Source: Euryarchaeota archaeon UBA28
GTDB taxonomy: Archaea; Thermoplasmatota; Poseidoniia; Poseidoniales; Thalassarchaeaceae
Assembly: GCA_002501605.1 (NCBI GenBank)
Contig: DANW01000034.1
Coordinates: forward strand, 16,224-40,247
DNA length: 24,024 nucleotides
Direction of reading: 5' to 3'
In this document: in pieces, positions 7,917-16,424 of the stretch
Layout of the letters: each line of letters begins with the position of its first letter
Numbering within the stretch: the first letter of the stretch is position 1
Translations under genes and position numbers: made by a program
Notes under the pieces: model-generated
Databases searched by the model: none
The model's input: only the letters and a program-made list of their open reading frames with translations
Told to the model about the DNA's origin: nothing

Positions 7917-9056
7917 TTGCCCCCACACCTTCGGCAATATAGTAGACATATGTGGAATCAGCCCCCCGAGAATTCTTTGCACGCCCTGAATCATGGGATG
8001 GATTTCTCTGATGGGGTTGAGTTTGATGTTAGGATGGATGCAGACGGTGAGCTCGTAATTTACCATGACGAGGCTCTACCAAAAAAGGGACCATTGAGTC
8101 CTAGATGCATCGAGAATATCCATACATCTGATCTGAGAGATGAGGGGGTTTTGACTCTTCAGGAGGTTATTGATAATAGGAAATTCATGGAAAATTGGCA
8201 GTCTGGATGTAAAACAGTGGATATTGAAATAAAGATGCCACATCCTGTTGTCGGAAAATCCCATAATGAACATCTAAAGTTGATAATGAGGAAGATTTCA
8301 TTGATGACTCAGGATTTTCACCTAGCCCCTAGATCGACGATAGTAACGAGTTTCTCACCAGAGATTGCAAAAGCATCTAGGGAATGTGAGTTTGGAATGC
8401 CTGTAACTCAACTAGTTCCCAAGATTCGACCCTGGGGAAGACATTGGAGGGTGAAGAAGTTCTTCGCCGTACCTCATTTTTTCTTGACATCTGTCCCATC
8501 AATAGCAGATAAATTCAGAGATGAGGGCATGGAATCTGTTGGAATGGCCTTAGAGTATCTAAGTGGGTGGGAGAGGCATGCTAGGTTAGGTAGATCAGTG
8601 GGCCTCAAAGGTAAGGGACTTGCTAGGCTACATCGATCTTTGAGAGGGATGGGGGCTTTCGTTTGGCCCGCACCCCTGCGCCTTGAAGATCAACTGTTGG
8701 ATGCCGGAGTTTCAATAGTTACAGACCACTTGAATCCAGAGGTTCTGAACAAGCCCGATGGTAGTTTCAGATGGCCACGGCCTGCTAGTCAACCCCTAGA
8801 TGAAGAATGGTCAGATAGGCTTTCTAAATCTTCTTCTGAGGACTTGGAGGACCTGATGTCTGAGGCTAGTGGCTCCCTTCCATACTGGTCCGAAATGGAA
8901 GATATTAGGAAATCTGAGATGATACTCCAGCAGGGTAGGAGAATGAATTGGGACGGCTCTGAAAATAGCTGGATAAAAAATCTGGAAAATGGGATCCCAT
9001 GGGGTAGCCCGAGGATAATCGGTCACAGAGGGGCTGGAAAGACTCATGTGGTGTAG
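7917..9056 (+). CDS. Glycerophosphodiester phosphodiesterase-like protein, possibly permuted
   Basis: GDPD enzymes hydrolyse glycerophosphodiesters to glycerol-3-phosphate and an alcohol in a TIM barrel. Visible core: PPENS (16-20), GVEFDVRMDADGELVIYHD (33-51) with Glu35, Asp37 and His50, IEIK (103-106), a strand ending in TSFSPE, and a last barrel strand VSIVTDHLNPEVL near 265-280. The canonical first strand with HRG is not at the N-terminus, which reads YSRHMWNQ. Instead, after a roughly 95-residue tail, the protein ends with PRIIGHRGAGKTHVV (365-379), exactly the kind of strand plus HRG that normally opens the fold. Length is 379, against about 240-260 for a simple GDPD. Start: TTG 7917 directly after an in-frame TAA; ATG 7950 (Met12) is an alternative that begins just after where HRG should be. 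Its stop abuts that of scpB. Either a circular permutation or a decayed tandem copy. Confidence 0.78.
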   Translation: MPPHLRQYSRHMWNQPPENSLHALNHGMDFSDGVEFDVRMDADGELVIYHDEALPKKGPLSPRCIENIHTSDLRDEGVLTLQEVIDNRKFMENWQSGCKTVDIEIKMPHPVVGKSHNEHLKLIMRKISLMTQDFHLAPRSTIVTSFSPEIAKASRECEFGMPVTQLVPKIRPWGRHWRVKKFFAVPHFFLTSVPSIADKFRDEGMESVGMALEYLSGWERHARLGRSVGLKGKGLARLHRSLRGMGAFVWPAPLRLEDQLLDAGVSIVTDHLNPEVLNKPDGSFRWPRPASQPLDEEWSDRLSKSSSEDLEDLMSEASGSLPYWSEMEDIRKSEMILQQGRRMNWDGSENSWIKNLENGIPWGSPRIIGHRGAGKTHVV

Positions 9057-9683
9057 TTATTCCTCGGCCTGGGCATCAATTTCTATCTCTTTGTCTTCTC
9101 CTGTGAACTCTGAAATTGTCATTTGCTCATCGGGAGCGAGTGAGGCTGCTAGCTGTGCACTGGTTAGGCCCAGTTTAGATGCCTCCTCCCTGAACCAAGT
9201 CCTTACTTTTCTATATTCTATTTCCGGGCAGCCGAAGTACTCAGCAAACCTCCTTGTGGTAGTAAGTCTCCTAGTGAGGCCGTCTCTCCTTTTATCGATG
9301 AGCCCCAGGCTAGCAAGATCCCTGACATGATCGTACGCTTTTGGGCCAAGCATATCCCTTAGCTGTGCTTGGGGCATGGGTTGATGGTATGCTATCAAAG
9401 CTGCAGCGGGAAGCAACCTCTGTGGAATTTCTGGTTTGAATGACTCAGGCAATGACGGGGAGATTTCTGGCTTTACTTCAATAATCCATCTCCCTGTAAC
9501 TTCTGTGAGTTGTAACGCGCTTGACTTTCTCGCCGCCATCATTGACTTTAGTTCCTGCAGCCCCTCTGCAACCTGAAAGTTCCTCAAAGAAAGCAAAGAG
9601 GCCAATTCATCGACTGACATGGATTTCCCAGCACCGAATAAAATAGCCTCCAGTAATGTGTGAATTTCTGGTTTACTGCTCAT
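9057..9683 (-). CDS. scpB: Segregation and condensation protein ScpB
   Basis: Winged-helix kite subunit of the SMC condensin that dimerises and binds the middle of ScpA, acting on the nucleoid. Residues near 8-30 (HTLLEAILFGAGKSMSVDEL) match the first winged helix of ScpB. IAYHQPMPQAQLRDMLG near 97-113 is the family hallmark (IAYxQPiTRaeI..iRG), followed by LASLGLID and TTTRRFAEYFGCPE, the latter equal to the usual TT..FL.yFGL. A C-terminal acidic tail of about 40 residues follows. At 208 residues it has normal length. The ATG at 9683 has GGGGTGATT upstream at good spacing and lies inside the end of scpA (11-base overlap), so translation is likely coupled. Its stop directly abuts the convergent GDPD-like gene. 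Confidence 0.92.
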   Translation of the reverse strand: MSSKPEIHTLLEAILFGAGKSMSVDELASLLSLRNFQVAEGLQELKSMMAARKSSALQLTEVTGRWIIEVKPEISPSLPESFKPEIPQRLLPAAALIAYHQPMPQAQLRDMLGPKAYDHVRDLASLGLIDKRRDGLTRRLTTTRRFAEYFGCPEIEYRKVRTWFREEASKLGLTSAQLAASLAPDEQMTISEFTGEDKEIEIDAQAEE

Positions 9684-10677
9684 TCTTAATCACCCCTACT
9701 TCTCCCGGGTGGAGCTTGGCAGTCAACTCAGCAAAGCTATCTTCTCCTTCCCAAAGTGGAGCGATACTGACCTTCCCATTCCTTCCGGGCTCCTGTGAGA
9801 TCTCAGTGTAGCCTCTATTTGTGAGGAAGAGTGCAGAAACTAGGGCGGTTACCTGAGCCTCTGATCTAGCCTCATCGGGCCCCACCCCAGAGTCAACAGC
9901 TAGTCCCATTAGATGCTCAGATACCTCGTTTAGGGACACTTTCTCCTTTTGGCCCTGAGATCTAGACTGAAGTGCGTTCCAGGTTCTTTCTAAATCGCCT
10001 TCCAAATCTTCGATATGGAGGCTTCCCCTGAATCTCTCACGTGCCGTCGAAAGCGCCTCTCTCCTCTCTTGGGCTATTCTTTCTCTGGTCCTCTGCTCCT
10101 CCGCCAGTCTCCCAGCTTCCTGTAATCCCATTAGTAGTTCTCCAAGAGTCACGGGACGACCTTCATCCCGGTGGACCCTGCCCTCGAAAATTGATGGTAG
10201 CACATCGTCGGCCGCACCTGAAAGTACTCCGACCGAGAAGTTGTAATCCTCATCATCGAATTCGGTCTCCCACCCTCCTTCGAAATCCCAAGTATCATCT
10301 TCCTCGAAATCAAGCGCTCTTTCTTGCTTTTCTATGAGAGACGACGCTTGATTTCTCAAAATAGCCCATGCCATCCTTATCAGCCTCCCACAGGTTGGAA
10401 GATCAATATTCTCGGATTTTTCTATCCTTGATGAAAACATCTCCAAAAAACTAGACAGGTCTACATCCCAAGGATCTAAATCGGTACTTTGGAACATCTG
10501 AAAAACTAGAGCAACGGATCTATCGAACGGATCTATCAGGAATTGATGTTCAGCTTCTTCCATGCTGGCTAGTTCTGAGATCCTGTCTAGATACTTGCTG
10601 GTAGACAGGTCTGGTTCTCCACCCAATAGCCTGGAGACGATATCGTCCCTCATTGCCTGACCGTCCAGAACCGACAT
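9673..10677 (-). CDS. scpA: Segregation and condensation protein ScpA (kleisin)
   Basis: The kleisin that bridges the two heads of the SMC dimer and recruits ScpB. The N-terminal helix region shows FDRSVALVFQMFQSTDLDPWDVDLSSFLEMF, which matches ScpA's F.GPL..LL.LI....ldi.di.i..i..qy pattern, followed by a long linker that is strongly acidic (EEDDTWDFEGGWETEFDDEDY). The C-terminal winged helix appears as VTALVSALFLTNRGYTEISQ and KVSIAPLW. At 334 residues it is longer than the usual 240-260 because of the linker and a middle helical segment. The chosen ATG at 10677 has GAGGTG seven bases upstream; a GTG at 10692 overlapping the smc stop (GTGA) would add five residues. It sits between smc and scpB in a tight operon. 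Confidence 0.9.
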   Translation of the reverse strand: MSVLDGQAMRDDIVSRLLGGEPDLSTSKYLDRISELASMEEAEHQFLIDPFDRSVALVFQMFQSTDLDPWDVDLSSFLEMFSSRIEKSENIDLPTCGRLIRMAWAILRNQASSLIEKQERALDFEEDDTWDFEGGWETEFDDEDYNFSVGVLSGAADDVLPSIFEGRVHRDEGRPVTLGELLMGLQEAGRLAEEQRTRERIAQERREALSTARERFRGSLHIEDLEGDLERTWNALQSRSQGQKEKVSLNEVSEHLMGLAVDSGVGPDEARSEAQVTALVSALFLTNRGYTEISQEPGRNGKVSIAPLWEGEDSFAELTAKLHPGEVGVIKNEQ

Positions 10678-10688
10678 TAGCAAACACC

Positions 10689-13600
10689 TCACTCAACATC
10701 CACTTGTTGTGGATCCTCCTTCAGATATTCCTTTTCGTCTTGAGAATCATGGAAGATAACCCTCTTCTTCTCATCAATATCTTCCGTCCATTCCTCTGTT
10801 CTCTCCCTGAGGGACTCGATTACTTGGTCTTCAGCGCCCACGTTTTCTATTAATTCGCTCTCACCCAAGGAATCTATGCCCGCTCTCTCTGCCAAACCGC
10901 CCAAGCTAGCCGGAGTCTGCAGAGGCTCTGGTACCTTGGGCATGTCACTCGGATCGGGCAATTCTGGCATGGATTCCTTCTCTGCCTTGGACTCCTCCTG
11001 AGCCTTCTTCTCAGCCTCGAGCTCCTCACTGAGTTCTATTGCAGCGGCCCTGTCGAAGTCGGTGATTCTCCTACTGCAACCGTCCCCTGCATGGGTAATT
11101 CCGATGTGATGATCGGCAAGTGATAGGCTCACTTTTCTAAGTGTGACCATGATAAATTGTGCCCTTTCACTCCTAATTCTGCATAGAGTTGCAATCCTTC
11201 CAGAATTGAATGGGTCGAGATTTTGGTCGACTTCATCGAAGTAATAGAACGGGCTCGGCTCATAGTCCTGAATTGCAAAAATCAATGCGAGGGCCGCCAT
11301 GGACTTCTCCCCTCCTGAAAGGGCGGATCTCCTAGTGTTCCTACTCTTACCCGGAGGGACACATGCCATCTCAAGGCCCCCTTCAAACGGATTCTTATTA
11401 TTCTCTAACCTCAGCTTTCCTGAGCCTGATGGTTGTAGAATTTCATAGACTCTGCTGAAATTATTGTTTACATGTTCGAATACTGTCATAAATCGAGTTT
11501 TTCTTTCATTCTCGAGTTGTTCTGAAATGCTCACTAGGTGGTCCCTCCTAGCTCTAAGAGTCTTACCATCCTCCATCAGTGCAGCTATCCTTTCTGCAGT
11601 TTCGTCATATTGTTCTATTGCTAGCATGTTAACGTTACCAAGGTTGCCGAGGCGGCGTTCGAGCCCCTGCATCGCTCTCTCCGCCTCGGCTATTGTTGGT
11701 AGTTGAGTATCATCTGAAGGAATCTCGACGCCTGCCTCCTCTAACTCTTGGGCTGTTTCTTTTGCCGCATTGGTTTTCTGACTTATCTGAGCGTTTAGCT
11801 CGTCAATTCTCGATTTTATGGTCACTCTGTCTTTGGAGAGTTGATCTAGGGTGGCTCTTAGACTGGCTCTCTCTTCGACTAGTTCGTCGCGTTTACTTGT
11901 CAGAATTCTGTGTTCTTCATCAAACTGTTCTGACTTGCCCTTGAGATCCACTAATTCTGCCTTTGATACCGAGATAGTAGACTCTAAGTTAGAAATCGTT
12001 AGTTCCGCAGAATTGATTTCTCCCTCATGTTTTGAGATTCTGGCTTCTAAGTCAGAGACCCTCTGTTCCATCATTGAAATTTGACTTTCATTGGTGGCAA
12101 TTGACGATTCACACGAGAGTCTTACCCTCTCAGCCTCAGTCCTCTTTCTCTCAGCGCCCCTGAGTATCTCAGAGAGATGATCTGGAGTATTGTCCTGAAG
12201 GGCTTCTGCTGCCTCAGTTCTTCCATTAAGCGAATTCTCTAAGTCCTGCTTGGCCTCCTCACATAATGAAATCATTCTAGTCCTATTTTCCTCGCTTTCT
12301 TTGAGCTCTTTTCTGGATGATATCATTCTACCTTCAATTTCAGAAAGTGATTTGTTGGCCCTCTCCAAGTCCGACTTCCAGTTTCTGAGCTTAACTGAGT
12401 GGTCGCTCCCATCGACATTATTGATTCGATCCCTGAGTGACTGTAAATTGAGCATAGTCTCTCTGAGTGCGGCATCGACAGTGGAATAGAGAAGGTTTGC
12501 TTCTTGGACAATCATCTCATGCCTGTCTATGCTAGAGCTACTACCTGTCCCCCCTCCGAATGAGGGCCTATTTCCACGTGATGTAGAGCCTCCGGTCATT
12601 GCCCCAGAGCTCTCAATGAGGGAGCCATCCAATGTGACCATCCTAACTCCTCCCATATTCTTTCTGGCAACTTCCATTGAGTCGACCAATAGAGTGTTTC
12701 TGCTTGCATAAATTACCGCAATTTCGACTTCTTGATCGTACTCTAGGAGATCTTGTGCAAATCCAATTATTCCTGGATTTCTAGCCACGAGGAGGGTCCT
12801 TCCTTGTGGCCTCGAAACCTTCAGCTTGTTGAGTGGTAAGAAGGTCGCCCTTCCCCCACTGTTTTGCCTAAGCCACTTGATGCACTTCGAGGCTACCTCG
12901 TCGTCCCTGACTACTATGCTCCTGAGTCCATTTCCTAATGCGGTGGCTAGTGCCTCCTCATGGGATGGATTCTTTGGAGCTGTCAGTTCGCCCAAAGTCC
13001 CTAGGATTCCGGATATTTCTCCGCTCTCTCTAAGTCTAGTCAATGCTGCTATAGTCACTGCCGACCCGGGTGAGGCAGATCTTGCCTCCTGCCTTGCTTT
13101 GGCCTTACTAAGTTCCCTCTCTGCATCTCGAAGTTTTATCTCTGCTCTATCCCTATCGGATCTAAGCTCTGCCTCCTGCTTCTGAAGCTTCCTTAGATCG
13201 TCAGCCAGAGATGACCTATCGGAATCTGGCCCCGATTCCCTGATCTCTGTACCTACTAGCTCTAGATCGTCCCTTATCATTACCGCTTCCTCGTATTTCT
13301 CCTCTAGATCGGCCAGATTTTCAGAAGCTAGCTGTGATGATTGGGATGCGCGGTCTGATTCTAGTTGTGCCTGTGCATACGCATCTTGAGCGAGAGAGAC
13401 CCGTTCGCTGGCCTTTCCTAGCGCCCTGTTGAGATCCCTAGCATGCTTGTCTCCGGACTCAATTGCCTTTCTTGCATCAGACTCCTCTTTTGCGGCGTCA
13501 ACTAGTAACTGCTTTGTTTCGGCCAAAGAGATCTTGGCATTTTCGAGGCTCTTTATCGACTCTTCCCAAGCAATTCTAGCTTTTTCAAGTTCCTCTCTGA

Positions 13601-14612
13601 GTGTTGTGATCTCCTCATTTGAGCTTGTGATTATCTTTCTTTGATCACCGATTCTGTCGGTTCCGGTTTCGATATCAATCTCATGCTTCCTGATGCTCTC
13701 CATTATCCTCTGAGCATCACCGGCCAAGGCCCTCCTTAGCTCTGCTTCAACCGACACCAATTCTGTATCAAACCTATCCAGTTTCTTATTCCCATCTGCC
13801 AATGATGACCCAAGAGATCTGACTTTCTCGGAGTAGTCGGATCTTTCTTTGCCCAACAAGGAAACCTCATCCAGTCTATTCCTGTATCTGGACTGATAAA
13901 GTATCACTCTGGACTTATCAAAATCCTGCTTTAGGTCCTTGTACTTGAGCGCCTGCTCCCTCTCCTTTGAGAGTTGCTTGAGTTGCTTTTTCTTGTCGTC
14001 TTCCAAGAGGTCGATTGTCTCTATGCTACTCTCAACATGCTTTCTTTGGGTGTTTGCTCTGCGGATTTCATCGTCGTATGCCGTCACCCCGGCTACTTCC
14101 TCCAGGACCCCTCTTCGCTTGTGCGGAGTCATTGTTGCCAGGTTTGTCACGTCACCCTGCAGGACAATATTGTAGCCATCGCCCCTTAGTCCTGCTTCGG
14201 CGAGAACCCTTCTCATCTCTGTAGCGGTTGAGGGCTTCTCCCCTATTCTGAAGGACGAGATGGGCTCACCTTTCCTGTTCAGTCTGACCGATCTAGTGAA
14301 TGAAACCTCATCATCATCAATCCTGAGGCGCCTCCTTCCATCATGTTCTGGGACATTTGCGAAAACTAGTGTGACAGACATGTGTTTGGCAGCTCTTCCT
14401 CGCCCACCTCCGTTGAATATCAGTTCAGACACATTGGAAGCCCTGAGGGCCTTGGTTGATTTTGGACCTAGGACAAACTGTATGGCATCACCAGAATTTG
14501 ACTTTCCACTTCCATTTGGACCGGTTATTGCGGTGAATCCCTCGTCAAATGGAATGACCATCTCGCCACCGAATGATTTGAAGTTCTCGACTTCTATTCT
14601 TTTGAGATGCAT
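10689..14612 (-). CDS. smc: Chromosome segregation protein SMC
   Basis: Condensin ATPase that entraps and extrudes DNA. From Met at 14612 the protein is 1307 residues and starts with the canonical MHLKRIEVENFKSF. Walker A is GPNGSGKSN (31-39). Long heptad-like coiled coils (about 165-510 and 690-1030) flank a hinge at roughly 520-680 containing SGILGTLGELTAP and the closing GAMTGG motif. The ABC signature LSGGEKS is near 1097, Walker B with D-loop (FYYFDEVDQNLDP) near 1119. An extra tail of about 115 residues, rich in Glu, Pro and Asp, follows the head. An in-frame TTG at 14633 would add seven residues, but AGGTGAT just before the ATG and the family N-terminus favour 14612. scpA and scpB follow in the same operon. 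Rad50 is excluded: no CxxC zinc hook is present. Confidence 0.96.
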   Translation of the reverse strand: MHLKRIEVENFKSFGGEMVIPFDEGFTAITGPNGSGKSNSGDAIQFVLGPKSTKALRASNVSELIFNGGGRGRAAKHMSVTLVFANVPEHDGRRRLRIDDDEVSFTRSVRLNRKGEPISSFRIGEKPSTATEMRRVLAEAGLRGDGYNIVLQGDVTNLATMTPHKRRGVLEEVAGVTAYDDEIRRANTQRKHVESSIETIDLLEDDKKKQLKQLSKEREQALKYKDLKQDFDKSRVILYQSRYRNRLDEVSLLGKERSDYSEKVRSLGSSLADGNKKLDRFDTELVSVEAELRRALAGDAQRIMESIRKHEIDIETGTDRIGDQRKIITSSNEEITTLREELEKARIAWEESIKSLENAKISLAETKQLLVDAAKEESDARKAIESGDKHARDLNRALGKASERVSLAQDAYAQAQLESDRASQSSQLASENLADLEEKYEEAVMIRDDLELVGTEIRESGPDSDRSSLADDLRKLQKQEAELRSDRDRAEIKLRDAERELSKAKARQEARSASPGSAVTIAALTRLRESGEISGILGTLGELTAPKNPSHEEALATALGNGLRSIVVRDDEVASKCIKWLRQNSGGRATFLPLNKLKVSRPQGRTLLVARNPGIIGFAQDLLEYDQEVEIAVIYASRNTLLVDSMEVARKNMGGVRMVTLDGSLIESSGAMTGGSTSRGNRPSFGGGTGSSSSIDRHEMIVQEANLLYSTVDAALRETMLNLQSLRDRINNVDGSDHSVKLRNWKSDLERANKSLSEIEGRMISSRKELKESEENRTRMISLCEEAKQDLENSLNGRTEAAEALQDNTPDHLSEILRGAERKRTEAERVRLSCESSIATNESQISMMEQRVSDLEARISKHEGEINSAELTISNLESTISVSKAELVDLKGKSEQFDEEHRILTSKRDELVEERASLRATLDQLSKDRVTIKSRIDELNAQISQKTNAAKETAQELEEAGVEIPSDDTQLPTIAEAERAMQGLERRLGNLGNVNMLAIEQYDETAERIAALMEDGKTLRARRDHLVSISEQLENERKTRFMTVFEHVNNNFSRVYEILQPSGSGKLRLENNKNPFEGGLEMACVPPGKSRNTRRSALSGGEKSMAALALIFAIQDYEPSPFYYFDEVDQNLDPFNSGRIATLCRIRSERAQFIMVTLRKVSLSLADHHIGITHAGDGCSRRITDFDRAAAIELSEELEAEKKAQEESKAEKESMPELPDPSDMPKVPEPLQTPASLGGLAERAGIDSLGESELIENVGAEDQVIESLRERTEEWTEDIDEKKRVIFHDSQDEKEYLKEDPQQVDVE

Positions 14613-14798
14613 CCCATCACCTAATATCGGCAAAATTTTCCGCCGACACTAAACATGACCTCCCTGCCTCTACGCCTATCAATGTTGAGGCTAACAAAAG
14701 CGCAGCATAACGATTAGAGAGAGTCTTATCGCCCGCCAAGAAGATAATGCCATTGGACAAGATTCTAGGGTAACCGGTGCTGGCAATCATGAGGGTTA
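14613..14798. promoter_or_regulatory. Divergent intergenic region, smc / nadB
   Basis: At 186 bases this is the largest gap in the window, lying between the outward-reading smc and nadB genes, so both promoters should be here. Near smc there is an imperfect palindrome, CGGC-AAAATTTT-CCGCCG (about 14628-14646), which could be an operator or chance. GAGGG (14791-14795) precedes the two adjacent GTG codons used by nadB. No clear archaeal TATA/BRE, tRNA or riboswitch-like structure was found by eye. Confidence 0.35.
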
Positions 14799-16424
14799 GT
14801 GGTGTCAGGGACAGAGCTCGAGGCGGTTGACATTGCAGTCATTGGGTCAGGTATTGCAGGTTTATTCCTAGCTGTCGAATGTGCGAGATCGGGACTAACC
14901 GTGGCCGTCGTAACAAAAAAGGAAGTTACTGCATCTTCTACTAATTGGGCCCAGGGTGGAATCGCAGGTGTTCTTGACCCAGATGATTCAGAAGCAATAG
15001 AGTCACATGTGAAAGATACCCTTGAGTCGGGAGCTGGACTTTGTGATGAAGAAGTTGTTAGAAGCGTGATTTCTGAAGCGTCCGAACGTATCAGGGACCT
15101 AATTGGGCATGGCGTGGAGTTCGATCATGATGCTTCAGGCAAATACGACATGGTAATAGAGGGAGGACATAGCGGAGCAAGGATTCTCCATTCAAGAGAT
15201 AGGACGGGGGCGGAAATAGAACGTGCCCTCACTGAAGTGGCCTCAGGAGAGATTGATTCTAATTTTGTTATTTTGGAGAATTGGATGGCTGTGGATTTGA
15301 TACAGAAAGAACATGGGAATCCATCCAAGGGAGTATCTGGAGTTTGGTGTCTCTCGCCTGAGGGCGTTGTAATGACCCTTCCCTCGAGAGTAGTAGTTCT
15401 GGCGACCGGGGGCTCAGGGATGATGCATAGATCTACCACTAATCCTTCGATCGCGACCGGTGATGGAGTGGCTATGGCCAGCAGGGCTGGTGCGGATATC
15501 AGAGATATGGAATTCATTCAGTTTCATCCCACAGCACTACATTCTTCAAACGGTAAGCCGTTTCTTATTACCGAGGCACTCAGAGGCCATGGTGCAGTTC
15601 TAATGACAATTGAAGAGCATTCCAGATGGAGGATGTCAGGAGCGGATAATCCCTCTTCTGAATCCTTTATGTTGAACTATTCAACAAAGGGAAGTCTTGA
15701 TACCAGAGATGTAGTTGCTAGAGCGATTGACACTGAGATGAAGCGAATAGGTGCAATGAATGTCCTATTAGTGACCGAGCATCTTGACAAAGATGAGCTT
15801 TTACACTCCTTCCCAACAATCGCCAAAAGGCTAGATGATGAGGGGATTGCACTCGGCAAGGATCCGATTCCAGTAACCCCTGCAGCACACTACATGGTAG
15901 GAGGAGTCTCGGTAGATGAATTCGGGAGAGCCATGTCGGGTGGAAAACCGATGCAAGGCCTTTATGCAATCGGAGAAGTTGCTTGCACGGGGTTACACGG
16001 GGCCAATAGGTTGGCGTCCAATAGTCTTCTTGAAGCCGTGGTATACTCGGGAAGAGCCTCGAGGAAAATCATAGGAGATTGGAGATGCGGGGGGCTTTCG
16101 AGTTTGGAAACGGGATTGCCGAGGTGGAGGTCGGAAGATTTGAGCCAATTAGTAGAAAATATCCCTCTGATCACTGATTTGGATGCTCTTCGAGCCACAA
16201 TGACTCAGGATGTGGGGCTGGTGAAGAGTGATGCAAGGTTGGATAGGGCTGGAAGGAGAGTCGAACATATTGAAAAGGAGGTAGCCAGATATTGGATGAG
16301 TAGTAAACCGACCCAGGACCTAATCGAACTGCGTAATCTAGTACTGGTCTCAAAAATGGTGATTGAAGCATCTAAATCTAGAAGAGGAAACGTAGGGTTG
16401 CACTACAATATTGATTTACATTGA
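14799..16424 (+). CDS. nadB: L-aspartate oxidase
   Basis: FAD enzyme that oxidises L-aspartate to iminoaspartate, the first step of de novo NAD synthesis (NadA then makes quinolinate). The dinucleotide-binding motif GSGIAGL is at 16-22. Other marks in order: STNWAQGGIAGVLDPDD; HSRDRTGAEI; IQFHPTAL followed by LITEALRGHGAVL; DTRDVVARAI with the active-site arginine; and PAAHYMVGGVSVDEFGR with GLHGANRLASNSLLEAVVYSGRA. These distinguish it from succinate dehydrogenase flavoproteins, as does the 541-residue length with a short helical C-terminal domain. GTG at 14799 or 14802 is the start; GAGGG lies upstream. nadA and nadC are not in the window. Its stop codon abuts that of the convergent ketopantoate reductase with no spacer. 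Confidence 0.95.
   Translation: MVSGTELEAVDIAVIGSGIAGLFLAVECARSGLTVAVVTKKEVTASSTNWAQGGIAGVLDPDDSEAIESHVKDTLESGAGLCDEEVVRSVISEASERIRDLIGHGVEFDHDASGKYDMVIEGGHSGARILHSRDRTGAEIERALTEVASGEIDSNFVILENWMAVDLIQKEHGNPSKGVSGVWCLSPEGVVMTLPSRVVVLATGGSGMMHRSTTNPSIATGDGVAMASRAGADIRDMEFIQFHPTALHSSNGKPFLITEALRGHGAVLMTIEEHSRWRMSGADNPSSESFMLNYSTKGSLDTRDVVARAIDTEMKRIGAMNVLLVTEHLDKDELLHSFPTIAKRLDDEGIALGKDPIPVTPAAHYMVGGVSVDEFGRAMSGGKPMQGLYAIGEVACTGLHGANRLASNSLLEAVVYSGRASRKIIGDWRCGGLSSLETGLPRWRSEDLSQLVENIPLITDLDALRATMTQDVGLVKSDARLDRAGRRVEHIEKEVARYWMSSKPTQDLIELRNLVLVSKMVIEASKSRRGNVGLHYNIDLH

Noticed and set aside
9046..9330. 94-residue plus-strand frame across the GDPD/scpB junction, as a possible continuation of the GDPD second domain
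   Set aside because: It lacks the PEN and E-x-D motifs that should follow HRG and is antisense to the conserved ScpB C-terminal region.
14628..14646. Imperfect palindrome near the smc start as an operator
   Set aside because: Only a short imperfect match in an AT-rich core; cannot be separated from chance without comparison to related genomes.
14260..14652. 130-residue plus-strand frame opposite the start of smc
   Set aside because: It mirrors the conserved SMC ATPase head on the other strand and has low-complexity Ser/Leu/Pro composition, as expected of an antisense shadow.
14621..14656. An 11-codon minus-strand frame just upstream of smc with GGGAGGT before its ATG, possible leader peptide
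   Set aside because: The ribosome site is only one base from the ATG, and the frame is too short to judge; likely chance.
15125..15517. 130-residue minus-strand frame inside nadB
   Set aside because: Lies wholly inside a well-supported gene on the other strand and matches nothing known.
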